Assembly: GCA_013398055.1 (NCBI GenBank)
Contig: VZRS01014451.1
Location: forward strand, 93,007 to 157,006
From: Ifrita kowaldi
Lineage: Eukaryota > Chordata > Aves > Passeriformes > Cinclosomatidae
Length of the DNA: 64,000 nt
Reading direction: 5' to 3'
The translations under genes were made by a program, and so were the position numbers. Within the stretch, counting starts at the first letter, position 1, and the number at the start of each line of letters is the position of its first letter. Shown here piece by piece: positions 10,811-22,540 of this stretch. The notes beneath the pieces were generated by a model that had not been told where the DNA came from, made no database searches, and worked only from the letters and a program-made list of their open reading frames with translations.

Positions 10811-13800
10811 TGACAAGAAGAGCTGGTATGCAGACAAGTGTGTGCTGGGAGAACCATGCCAGTGGGAAAACTGTTTTTCAAAGTGATCAGATGTGCACAG
10901 GCTAAGTCACTGCAGCTCAACTCAGAGACTCAATGTCAGGATCACTACTATCATTAGTTACTCTCATGGTTTACTCTTTTTTGGTGTTTTAAAATAAAGA
11001 CTTCAAGAAAGATTATCTTGACAATGTCTACAATGTCTTTTAGTTGAATTCAAATATTTGTATCTTGCTTAAGTTTGCTTTATGCAAATGATACCCATCC
11101 CACCTAAACGAGGCAGCCCTTTACATTATTTAACTCCCCCTGAGGCACGGCACAGACCTGCAGTCCTTACGGGACCCTACACTGCTCCTTAATTTTTTGG
11201 TGTTGCTTCAACATCTGTCAGCTTCTGCAACATTACTCTTACCACACAGACTAAAAAACCACAATCCTAGAAGAGTTTCTAATAATTTTGTGCTTGTAAT
11301 ATATAACAATATAATGCTTAACTCTTTGTATTGATTTTTTTTTTAAGCTGAGAAAACTGTATAAAAGTAAAGGCAATTTTAGCAGAGCTGATGGGATTTT
11401 TTAGAAGTATTTATTTTGTGAGATTACAGAACTCTGCTGAATTGCATTCATTGACTTTTATGAATATTTATCAGACAGCAACAAAGCTTATCCTAAGAAC
11501 AGCACTACATTCTAATGATGTGGAAGGCAGAATAGCCCAAGCCTTTCATGTGCTTCCTATCTTGACTTGGGGAATTTAAAGTGAGAACAGCTGAAAGAAT
11601 AAACAAACATGCAGAGACGTGAAAGTGTATTTTACATAGTTTTAATTGTTGTATCTTCTACATTATACCTCCTCCTTTAGTTAAAAAACCTAAATCTGGG
11701 ACATTTACATTTAAAATAAGACAGTTGTGACAAAAGTCGGACTCTTGCAAATAAACGAGAAAGATTGAGCTGTTGTTTATTGTGATGATTTAAAACCTGA
11801 AAGTTCAACACACCTATAAATGTAACAAGATTACAGGTAGAGCTGGTGAAAAATACTACCATGCATACAGGATTTGAATGTCACAACAAAGGCTGCTGGG
11901 CTGCCCTGGTACTTTGTGGTTGCTTCATTAAGGGAATTGTATCCTGGCTGAGGGAGCCACTCTCAAAGGAAGTCAGGAGTGCGACTGTTTTTCCTGATTC
12001 CACATGTCAGCAATATATACAGCATGAAATAATCTCCCCTGTTGTTCTGTCCCACAAATTAAAAGGCAGTGCTGGACAGTAAAAAGGCAGTAAAAGACAA
12101 GAGTCTGACTATGCTGGTTCCTGTAGGCTTTTGCCTTTTGTCCTTTTTTTAGCATCAGGGAAAGTCAGAGGTTAAGTGAGGAAAAATAAACTGAAAAAAA
12201 GCAAGAGAGAAAAATAGGGAGAAAAAATGGATTGGGAGGAGAAAGGAGGAAAAGAATTCTCCAGGCAGAAAAAGACAAGTATGATTTTATGAGTAATACA
12301 TGGGCCTTACAACAGATTGCTATTTCACTGATTCACTGACCTTGAAAAGACATGCTACCTTTTTTGCTTCTATTATTTTTATCTGTGGATAAAAATGCTA
12401 GTTTTCCTACCAGCATGTTAAGATCCTTTCATGGAAATACAAGCATTAATATATCTTTGTCAGAAGGTGTACCTAATGAAAGGTTACTTATTTCCTGCTC
12501 TAAATTTCATAGAAATGTCTCTTAGGATGTTACTGAAAGATTGACTTCCGTGTCTGCTGCATACACAACTGTATTAACAGAAAAAATAAAAATCTGCAAC
12601 TTATAAAGATGTACACAGTGATTTCTCTTACGAGCTTGTGAATGGATTCTCTACACCCTGAGCCCAAACTCAAAGACCCAAGACCTCTTAGGTATTCAAG
12701 GACTTGGAGGAGACCTCTCAAGGGAGTTAGCAGTGTTTAGAAGCACTGATGGTGGGCACCTAAGGAGTTCCACTGAGTAAAAAAGTTATGGTCAGTGCCA
12801 TGTGAAAAATGCAGAAGGAAATGACTAATTTCTGGTAAGTTTTCCATTTATTCAAATGGGTGTATTTCTCTTATATGACATTTCCATATCGCAGGCCCTT
12901 TTCCCACAACATTCCCTTTCTTGGGCACATCTCTCTTCTCTATGACTTCTCACTCCATCCCAGTTTCCACCATTCTCTCCAACCTTCGTCTCTACCTCCT
13001 ACTTTGTTTCCAGTTGCCCTAACAACACTCCTGGTCACTTCCTCTTGTTTCTGCTCCCCTTATTTAAAAAAAAATATTAGATACATACAAAAAACAAGAA
13101 CTCAAAGCATTGATTTTTAAAATGGATTGCTAATCTTTCCCTACTTAACCTGGAATTTGAAGAGGTTTTTCCATATTAATGTTTCAGTTAGAATCCAGCT
13201 TAATGAGATCACTTGTCTGTGTGAGTGATTACAGGATTTTTATGCTTTGTTTCTTTTTTATTTTTCTCAATTTGCAATTCACTCTTTTTTTCCTGCATTT
13301 TGTGGAATACAGTCTCAGAGCATCTGTGAGCTCTGAAATGTTTTTTACCTTTTGCTTTCCATTCAGATGAAAGGGGTTCAAGTGTTTGGACCAACAGGTA
13401 ATTTAAATTGAATTTGTTTTATTTGCAGTGGCTCATAAGAAACAATCCAGTGTAAGTTTTGGCCCACACTATTGTAAATCCCTCAGGATTTACAAAACAC
13501 GAGACATCATTCTTCCTTAATTTTTTCCTATCCTCCCCCAAGTCACAAACCTTTGAAAAGTGCTATGTTCACTGAGGCTCCCTGTGTATAATATATGCTC
13601 ATAAAACCATTTCTTGGCATCTTTGAACATCAGACTTGCAGAGTATATATGAGAAAAGCTCTGCTGCCTTTTGACAGCAGCATAACCTGAAGAGTTAATA
13701 CATCTGAATCTCCAAAGTCTTGCTACCAAGTGTGACTGTAATTAAGATTAGATGAAATGAGGGAAACTGGTTAGAATTCAAGGATTCTTCCAAACCACAA

Positions 13801-16800
13801 AGTAAACAGGTGACTTTCTAAGTTTGCCCAACACATTTTATTATTGATTAGTCCGTAAATCTCTGCATTTGGGAGTAAAACACTCCTGGCCTTGTGTTTG
13901 CAGAATGCTTCCGTTTTGCTAATCCTGCTGTAGGGTACAGTGGGAGTTAGGATAGGACATAGATTTTAACAACCAGCTGATTTAACCCCACTCAGAAAAG
14001 ACACAGATAAACAGTGGTTAACAATTCTTCCAATTTATGCATGTTAAACTCCTACAGTGGCAAATTTCATGAAAATAAGCTTACTTAGATTAGTCATTAG
14101 GCTTTTTTTTCCTCATCCTTCTAACCTGACATTAAGGAACATGAGATTTTGCAATAAAAGATTAAATATACTTCATCCCTGATGGAAAATATTTGTAATC
14201 TTCTTAAAATCCTTCAATTCATACCAATTCAATTAATACCAGTGGAATTTAAGTTATTTTGAGGATTACATTGTGATCATAATCATATTGCTTTTCTTTT
14301 TTCTCTTTGAGGTGACTTTTTCTAATGAATTAAGAGAGATGGACCAAATTTACACACATGAAAAAGAACCAAACACAAATGTTTTTAGCAGTTTTCAAAT
14401 TCATGTAACCTTGTGTTTGGAAGTGGTATCAAGGACTAGACCAGCCTGCCTATAATTTTAGTTCCTGTTTAAAAAGGAAGACTTTACAGGGTATCAGTTC
14501 TCTGTTTGCATATACTACCACTTTAAGTCAGTGTAGAAGCTGTCAGAAATATTGCTGGGAAACACTGTCTTGACTTTCTTTCACAGGAAAGCAGCTTTCT
14601 TTGAAATGAGGCAAATGTGGGTGTAGCTCTTTCCACTCTTTCCTTGGGAGGCCAGTCAGGAACAGGCGATCTAAAGACAGCAATGTACTTTTAACACTTA
14701 CTTGCTTTGGGTGCATCTGGTTTAGCATTTTTGTTTGGATCAAGGGCCAGTTTTGAAGCAAATCTCCTGATCATCCTAACTTAGCTACTTGGTTCACATC
14801 ACAGAGTAGTTTCTGAGTGCAAACTGACCTCTTGGTTGAAACTATGAGCTATTGTTCTCTACTCCAATGTGCAGCTCTTCTATCCATGGGACTGGACCTG
14901 TACACCCACCAGAAGTGCCAATGGAATGCATGTCAGGCTCTCGTCACCAACGCTCTCCCCATACAGACCCACTCCTCTTGGATTATTTGATACTTTCCCT
15001 GACATCCTCATCAGGACCCCTCAGAAAGAATTTAAATGAATTCTTTTCTCCTGGTGGTTAAGCTACTGCCTAGCACCTCAGTGGTCCAGGATGCTCATGA
15101 TTAACTTGTTTACATCCAAAACTAGCTAAGCAATGCAAAAATCTTTCAGAGAGCACATGTTAGGAGGAAGGTTGTATGTCTGATTAACAGGCAGAAGAAT
15201 AGCCTAAATTCCATTCTTGGTGTACTGACCAGATTTTCTCCAAATTCTTTAACTACAAAGTAGATATGAATATGACTCCTGCTGATGTTGGTAGCAATTT
15301 CCTTCTGAGATGGCAAGATTAGAGACCATAAGAGTAGCTTTTGAACTAGAATATTACCAGAATACTTTCTATCCTCAGTAAGAAGAATTCCTGGCTAATA
15401 GGTATCATTTAAAACTAATGCTGCTTCCCCAGCAGCTGTGCAGTTCATGATCAGCCAAATGATCCCAAAAAATTGCAGGTAAGTGTGTGGGAGCCATGGT
15501 ACCATGTAAATTTCTAACAGTGAATATATCCATTGAGCTAGCAAGGTACACAGAACACTTGAACCTATTCCTAAGTAATTACCAAAGATTGGAGGAAATG
15601 GCGTACATCTATTGGATCATACTCTTCACAGCAGTTGACAAGTTCACACAGCCTGAAAGTTAGCAACAACTACAATTAGATTTCTGTATGTGTCATAGCT
15701 GAAGAAATACTAAAAGCAATTATCAGAGGAGTTAAAAAGGACTCTGTGAAAGACAGTAATTAGTAAATGTTCTCATTAAGTGGAATTACCACCTACCTTA
15801 AACAAGAGTCGTTATCTTTAGACTTGAATAAGAATTCATCTTATAGACTCCTTCAAATCCTCAAGCCAATTTCTGTTATAATGTATGTGACATGCCTTCT
15901 CTTCCCTCCCTAAAACTAAGCAACTAGCAACTAAACATGGGCAACTTGAGAAAGCTTCACTAGTTGCACAAATGAATAAAGTATCTTTTACCTAGGTTGT
16001 AGCATGACTTCTGGGATTGTCTCAGGCTGTCCATTAAAAACCTTATTTTCAGTTACTTGTTAACTTCTTGAACTTCAATCACTTTGGCCAAAAATCTGAA
16101 GGTGGGTGTGACTTATGTTGTGAATCTTTATGTAAGTGAAATGATTAGAAAAAAAATGTTAGTTATTTACAAAACTAAATCAGCACATGGCATTTTACCG
16201 TTCTCCCTTTAAAAAATTATAATGTCACTTTCTTCTTTATACCTGGTGCCAAATTTGGTGGAAGAATCACTTCCTTATCAGGAATCTGCTCTTTCCTGTC
16301 TACAAAACTTGGTTAAATTGTTGCTACCAGCTATGACTGTTTATAGAATCCATCTCAGATTTTACCCTCCTTTTCGTTCCAGGCTTTGCCTAACCTGGGC
16401 TCCATTCAGGCTTGGGCCTGTGTCTATATAGTAAGTGGAGGCTGTGAAATAGGATTAAACATGATCTGATTTGAGGTCCTGATTTTACCCTTTCTCACAC
16501 TTAATTGACACATCTGTTTAGGGAAAACAATACTTCTCAAATAAAGAATTATTCCTTAGAGCTAAGAATTTGCAGGAATCTTTTATAACCACAGCATTTT
16601 AATTATTAAAACCACTGGATTTGCCTGAAAGTACTATCAGACAGTGAAAAGTATTCATCAGTGACTTCAGCTAGAACAAGAATATCATTAACATAGAGGC
16701 ATATCACAAAAGTCTCTCTTGTTAAGTTAGGGAAGACACAACATTCATACTACCTGGAAAATACAATATGATGTATAAGTGTAGCAAGGCTTTTTCAAAC

Positions 16801-19450
16801 ACATAGGAGGCAAGACAAAACCAGAATTAACAAGAAAAAAAAGAGGCATTGAATCAATGTGTGTGTGTAAATATATTTGAAAAATAAAAATTGAACACAT
16901 ATGCAGTATGTTTTAAAACCAAGATTTAACTACATTTGCTTTACACTGATTTGAACTTGTATTTTTTTCCCAGCCTAAAAGCTTAATTATAGTTATAAAG
17001 GCAAAATATGACTTGGGGTTGCTTTGCCAAAATGTGAGTGAAGCTTAGCAACAAGTACATATTTGTATAAATAAATTATATCATTTTTTTTTATTGTTTT
17101 ATAATATCACATTCATAATGTAATAGCACAGACACAATAACCACTAAGACTTAAAAAAAAATCACTTTTTTAAGAATTACCTAGCAAAACATTTTCTCAT
17201 CAATAGCTTTGCATAAGTCTCATCAATGCTAAAATTAGTCATGATTTGCTATCAGTGTCAATGTGTACTTGAAGAAATTACAACTTTTTCCCTATTGCTT
17301 TCCCTGCCTTGCAATTTAGATGTTCATCACACAGAAAAATACGTCAGTTTTCACACTTCATCAGCCCTGTTCAATTGGTACAGGAGAACCACTTTTGGCT
17401 CCCAGGAGAACACTTAATTTTAAGAGCTTCCCAAAATGCAATGTCTAGGTGCAAGTACTGGTTATGTAAGCTATACTTCAGCACAGCTCCAAGACAACTG
17501 TATTTTCAGCCAGTTTATGATACAAACTACTCCCACTGAGGAACAATTGTGTGCCTTAAGGATGGAGACGGAGTAAGATGAGTGTAAAAAAAAAATCCAC
17601 ATTAAAATAGATATTGCAGGCACTTGCTGACTTGTGTTCAGACAAACACATAGATGTTTTTATCTATCTTACCTTTCTGAGTTTGAGTGAACTCCTTGAC
17701 TGTTCTCGAAACCCTGTTCCTATCTGAAGTCGGTGTAGACAACACAGCAGTGTCTTTGTACAGTGGACTGCATCAGACCTTCTTGAAACTGATCACAGAA
17801 ACCTGTTACATACACTTACCGCCAACCAATTTTAATTTTTTAAAAACTTTCTATGCAAGCACTTTTACTGTAAAGCTTCCTTTTGTCAACTCTCTTTTTT
17901 ATTAGACATCAAGAAATATCAAAACCAATTGCTCTTTTCCTTCGTAATTCATGGCTCTCCACGAGCAGAAGCAGATAGATGCAGATGCCTCAGAAGCATC
18001 TAGAGGTGAACAGTCAGAAAAACAGCCAACCTTTTATTGTCTTCTAGAAAAGAATTTAACTAAACCCTCACTTAGCTGTACCGTACATAATGCTAAAACC
18101 TCTGCATCTTGTGGGCAAACAGATCAAAACCACGATTTGTTCAGTGTTCCCTGTAGGTTTGATGTTTATGAAACCTAAAATCTGTAGATTCCCTTTTCCA
18201 GTTAAAGACTTCAGGTGTTAAAGGTTACAATATAAGGTGAGAATTAAATGGTTTTAAACTTTAGATATCAGAAGACAATGCATTTGACAAAAAATCTTTC
18301 TCTAATATTAAATGTGTAAAACACAACCTAGAAAGGATAAAGTTCTTTAATATGCTATATGCATCTGTCTGTGCAACATGCTGCAGAGTCTCTGGTAGAT
18401 GCAGTTTTCAGCTATGACAGCACTGTGCTGTTCCCAAATAATTAAACCAATGATTAAACTTCATATGATTTCACAAAATACAGGAAAGATCTGCAATATA
18501 TTTCTACACAAAGCAGTAATTCCCTCTATTAAAATACTGCATGGTAATTACCTTCTCTATTGTCTTTAAATTAGTCTTCACAGGTCAGTCTGTGTGACAG
18601 TATGTAGATATGTAATAACCTTTTTTTTAGTTGGTTTGGGGGTTTTTTTCCCCCCTTTTTGTTGCAGTGACTTGGTATGATGTTTTCTCTCTTGTACAAT
18701 CCAGGCTGGGGTTAAGTCCTCCATTCCTTCACCGGTCTCTTCTCTCCAGTATTGCTTAATATAGATGCTTGTTCAAGGTGAATATTTTCTATCTTCTTTT
18801 AGCGTTACTTATTTTGTGACATTTTTCACTGAAACAAAGCAAAATAACTGTAGTATACATGTATTTTGACATTCTTTTACATAAAATTTAGAAGGAAGCT
18901 AATGAAAAATGTTCAGTGGTATTTAGATCTGTCCCTCAATTAGCATTTCTCTGTGTTGAATATGATAAATGCCTCAATACCCTTGACAGAAGTTCTGGAC
19001 CTTTTTTAACATGGAATTCTAAACTTGTATATTGTGTATGTATATACATATATAAATTTCATATCCTTTAAGTGGCAATTATGCTCTGTAGCCAGGCATT
19101 TGCTAGTAGCTAATGACTGGTTAAGGTAAGGAGGTTCTCTCTTATTTTATTCCTTAATCAGCGACTGCCAACAGGTGCCAAACACATTCATTAGGGAATT
19201 ACTGTAGAAACCAGGGAGAAATTAATACTCCCACAGAGTCTTACTGCCTTTAAAGCTGGTAACTGTAATTTTGAATAGTCTTACATCCCCAGTGACTACC
19301 AGCTTGCCCAGCCCTACCCGTCCTATTTTCCATCTCACTGTATAATCTCTTCCTCACCTCTTTCCCGTACTTTCACCCTCGCTGCACTCTCCTTCACCCC
19401 GCCTTTCCTGAGGTCTCCGCGTGGATAATCTCATTATAACTAAATACCCC
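10811..19450. other. Intergenic region between BOLL and PLCL1 with no recognised gene
   Basis: This is 8.6 kb of AT-rich sequence. All reading frames are short (under about 80 codons) and without family signatures or supporting splice sites. A perfect octamer ATGCAAAT occurs near 11083. A T- and G-rich/C-rich tract (TTTGGGGG then TTTTTTT then CCCCCC) lies at 18621-18664. No LINE, LTR or RNA gene is recognised. It should hold distal regulatory sequence of the two genes, but none can be defined from one sequence. Confidence 0.6.
18621..18664. repeat. Low-complexity T/G/C tract
   Basis: Runs of T, a G run and a C run in succession; simple sequence. Confidence 0.7.
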
Positions 19451-19574
19451 CTGAAGAATTGCAAGGGACAGCACCACGCTCGCACGAACTCTTCCAAAGG
19501 CTGACCACGGCTCCTGCCCTTCCCGGGAGGTTCCTGTTCCCCGCCTCCCGCTGCAGCCCCGCACCGGCACCGAG

Positions 19575-19575
19575 N
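19575..19575. other. Assembly scar (single N) on the left shore of the PLCL1 island
   Basis: An isolated N after CGAG and before TTTTT, another GC-rich contig joint. Confidence 0.85.
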
Positions 19576-20048
19576 TTTTTAAGAGGCGGAGGAATCCCAA
19601 CGTGAGTCTTCGCCGTCTTTTGCGAACTCTCCCTTACGCCTCGCACCCACTCTGCTGGCCAGCCGTCTGCAGCCTTAAGGTTCCCCTTACACCCGCAGCC
19701 GCCACCACCGGCGCTGGCAGCATCCCTGTTCCTACCACAATACCTCCACTTGAGGGCTACGCATGCTGCAGGGTGTTTAACCTTAGTCACCTCTTCCACA
19801 CGCTGCTTCTACCCTGGCACAGAGGAAGCCCGAACCTGCCTAAAACACGCGCGGGGAAGCATTCCCGCGGCCGCCTTGACACACAAACGCTCTCGGCAGG
19901 CGGCACGGTCCTCCACACGCCCTCTTCTTCAAGGTCGTGGCGGCGGCCACCAGGTGTGACAAGACCTCCTACACCGCCCCAGCTGCGCCCCGCGCACCGC
20001 CCCGGCCGCCCGGCCAGGAGTCCCGCGGGCACGCCCCTTCCCAAGGCC

Positions 20049-20094
20049 ATTGGCTGTCACCGCGGCGCCGGGGGGCGGCCGCGGCGCTGATTGG
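20049..20094 (-). promoter_or_regulatory. Paired inverted CCAAT boxes around a GC box
   Basis: ATTGG occurs at 20049-20053 (in GCCATTGGCTG) and at 20090-20094 (in CTGATTGGCC, a near-ideal NF-Y site). The spacing is 41 bases, close to four helical turns. GGGGCGG lies between them at 20072-20078. NF-Y and Sp-family binding to such arrays is well established in TATA-less promoters; occupancy here is inferred. Confidence 0.6.
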
Positions 20095-20157
20095 CCGAGA
20101 GTGCCGTCCGTCAACACAAGCCCGGCTCCTGTCACAACAGCGCGGGGCTGTGGCCGC

Positions 20158-20165
20158 ACTTCCTG
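20158..20165. promoter_or_regulatory. ETS-type site
   Basis: ACTTCCTG (GGAA core on the minus strand), 64 bases after the second CCAAT box, a common position near the start of CpG-island transcripts. Confidence 0.4.
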
Positions 20166-20243
20166 TGCGCTCCCCGCGTCCCCTGCCCCGCTCCTCCGGC
20201 ACCGCGGAGTCCCGCGCGGGCATCTTCCGCCCCGGGCACGGAC

Positions 20244-20288
20244 ATGGCTCCTCCGGGGAAAGTTGGCGCTGCCGCCACCGTGCCGTGA
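20244..20288 (+). CDS. Candidate upstream ORF in the PLCL1 leader
   Basis: ATG at 20244 has a purine at -3 and G at +4, giving a strong initiation context. It opens a 14-codon frame (MAPPGKVGAAATVP) ending in TGA at 20286-20288, 93 bases before the PLCL1 start codon. No other ATG lies between. It would be translated only if transcription starts left of 20244, which the position of the CCAAT/ETS sites makes likely. Expected role, if used, is dampening of PLCL1 translation rather than making a functional peptide. Confidence 0.4.
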   Translation: MAPPGKVGAAATVP

Positions 20289-20381
20289 GAGGAGCGCCGC
20301 GGGACGCCGCCCGTTTCTCCCTCCGTGTGACTCCCCCGCCCTCTCAGCGCCCCGGAGAAGTTGACACCGCTCGGCGGGGCG

Positions 20382-20654
20382 ATGGCCGAGGCTGCCGGCG
20401 GCAGAGAGCAGCCGGCGGCGGGCCGTGCTCTTCCCGACGCCGCTTACCATGCTGAAGAGGAGCACGAGCCGGCATCGCTGGACGCTCCGGTGGCAGCCGG
20501 GGGCAGGAGGCGGGAGCGCCGCAGCGGTGTTTCGGCCGTGGGTACCGCGGAGCGCTTCCCCGGCGGCAGCCTGGGGCCAGCGGCAGCACCCGACCCCGAC
20601 GCCTGCTTGCTGGAGGCGGCCAAGGCCACCCCGCGGAGGAGCAGCATCATCAAG
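20382..20654 (+). CDS. PLCL1: PLCL1 (PRIP-1) coding exon 1
   Basis: PLCL1 is a phospholipase C-delta-like protein that lacks PLC activity. It binds Ins(1,4,5)P3 through its PH domain and acts as a scaffold for PP1, PP2A, Akt and GABA-A receptor trafficking. This exon encodes 91 residues from ATG 20382 (GCGATGG context) and ends ATCATCAAG at the consensus donor GTAAGG. The start MAEAAGGREQPAAG and the end LLEAAKATPRRSSIIK match mammalian PLCL1 (MAEGAAGRE..., LLEAARATPRRSSIIK). The low-complexity middle is divergent, as expected of this disordered tail. The PH, EF-hand, X/Y and C2 domains are encoded by later exons not in the window. A TTG seven codons upstream is open in frame, but the ATG aligns with orthologues. 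Confidence 0.95.
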
Positions 20655-22229
20655 GTAAGGGTGTGCCGCCCCGCCGGGAAGTTTCCGCGGGTCCCGCCGC
20701 CGGGTTACCCGGGCTGAAGCCGCCCTCCGGTGCGCCCCTGCCCGCGGTGGGGGGCCGGGGTGGGTAGAGGGGTGGTGGGAGCCCTCCGGGCACGGGCTGC
20801 GCGCACCCTCCGCGCAGGTGGAGCGACCGCTCCGCTGCGCAGCGCTGCTGCCCTGCCTGCGGCGAGCAAGGACGGCGGGGCCGCGGTGCTGCCTCCCCGG
20901 AGCCCCCGGGTAAAGGTGGGTGCCCGGACCGAGCGGCTCTCCGGGGTCTGTGCTGGGGTGCTGCGCCCGTCCCCACTGAGAGGGGTCGGGGTGGGGGTCC
21001 CTCCCGCGCTCGTGCGTGACCTGCAGGGCAGCTTCCCGCCGAGTCTAAAAGTTTATGTGTAGCAGCTCGTATCTGTTCTTGTTTAATATTTATGAAGTAC
21101 CTGGAAGGCAGAATAAATAGCTTCTACAGCGCTGGCTTTCTTCATTCTTGAGCAGCAAAATATGCAGTGTCACAAATTAACAGAAGGTGTGTTTGGAGAC
21201 GGACTGTAGTACAGGTTGTTGCGGAGCAGCACCGGCTGTTTAGCACCTTTAATGAGAAATTAACTGGTCGGGCATGATCTTAAAGCCTTCGCCTTTGTTA
21301 TGATCTGGTAAGGAAAACGGCTTTATGATTATGTTAATTCTTTTTTTTCTCCGGTTTAATTTTTTAAGAATAAACGATGTGGTTTTGAATTAAGTGGCAT
21401 CTCCTTGCGAGTGTGTAGGCTTAATCGCCAGTTTCTGGGGAACCGATGAATGAAATCTCCTGGGCAAACTTAATTTAGCATATGGTCACACGTGATCCTC
21501 TTGTAGTGATTTGCACTTGGAAGGCATCGGGAGAACAGCGGAAAATGAGACTTCTCATCTGTAAATGTGTGAAGGCACTGGGTAGAGCTCTACCTCAATG
21601 CGAGAAGCGCAGGACGCATGCTTAGTTCTTGCAGCTTCGTATGTCTATTCAAAGAAAGAATAGACACGCGAAATACTTGCTTTTTGCATTTTAAAGCTTT
21701 AAACGTTCAGGGGAGACCGAAGTAGTTAAATGCAAAAGAGCCTCGAAGGTTCTCTGCAAGTTTCACCTTGAAATATTAACCCCTTAAGTCCAGCAAAGCG
21801 TTGAAGGGTGGTTTTAGTTTTCTAAAGACATTCACTGAATGTGATGGGAATGCTTCCAGTCTGAAGTTGCATAAATATAGAAATGCTTTACTAAATCAGG
21901 ACCAAAGTTCTGTAACTGTACTGGTATGTATATGATATTTTCTCGTAGATTTGTGTGAAGTTTTCAAAAATTGAAAATACACAGTCTTGGATTTCAGTTA
22001 AAAATGTATCATTATTTTTACAGACTACAACAGTTCCATGTGGTGGATATGTTTTAATGTCATAAATGATGTGTAATTGTTAATGACTGTGTAGCATTTT
22101 CACTACAGGTTGATAGCTTGATATTGATAATTTAGCACATCTACTGAGATTGATAATGATCACTCTTCTAACTGGAGGAATTTTCTTGAGCTATATCCTA
22201 GGATGGTGTTTATAAGGAGAAAGATTCCT

Positions 22230-22540
22230 GACAGAGGTAAGAAAGTGTTGATGTTCTTATACAAGGAATGGGTAAGGCCTCATCTGAAATACTGGGTGAA
22301 CTGTTTCCTGTGCTTAGGAATGGTACATTCAGACTGGAGCAGGTGCATAGAAGGATAGATGGGCTGATAAGGTCTCTGTATTAAATACTGTATGAGGGGA
22401 AATTTGATTTCTTGGACAAAAGCAAAGGATTCCTATGTGTAGATCCAGTCTGGAAACTAGAAGGTTGTTCCAGGCCCTGTAAGGGTTTGGAATGGTCTTA
22501 TGATAGAAGTGGAATGAAAAATATCATTGTAATCTTAAAT
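22230..22540 (+). mobile_element. Old degenerate CR1-like LINE fragment
   Basis: The stretch contains AAGGCCTCATCTGAAATACTG, then ACTGGAGCAGGTGCATAGAAGG, then TTTGGAATGGTCTTATGATAGAAGTGG. In that order these resemble the CR1 3' part of ORF2 (the words for 'GGCCTCATCTGGAGTACTG', 'CTGGAGCAGGTGCAAAG' and 'TGGAACAG...GAGGTGG'). It is heavily diverged and carries stops and indels. Orientation is sense on the plus strand. Borders are approximate. Confidence 0.5.

Larger units (their letters stand above)
19480..21060 (+). promoter_or_regulatory. PLCL1: PLCL1 CpG-island promoter
   Basis: CpG density rises sharply from about 19,480, is extreme from 19,850 to 20,900 and fades by 21,060. It covers the leader, the first coding exon and the start of intron 1 of PLCL1. 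No TATA box precedes the coding exon. Two inverted CCAAT boxes, a GC box and an ETS-type site lie 190-340 bases before the start codon, typical of a TATA-less dispersed promoter. The long overlapping frames on both strands here (up to 178 codons) are by-products of stop-poor GC sequence. A single N at 19575 interrupts the left shore. Confidence 0.85.

Noticed and set aside
10680..10886. Frame starting in the YY1 motif (MAAPRGRARAG...) as a protein start
   Set aside because: The ATGGCGGC is better read as the YY1 site; the frame is broken by an N and continues into ordinary AT-rich sequence with no family match.
19929..20465. 178-codon minus-strand and 172-codon plus-strand frames over the PLCL1 promoter
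   Set aside because: GC-rich DNA has few stop codons; these overlap each other and the true PLCL1 exon, and show Arg/Pro/Gly/Ala composition only.
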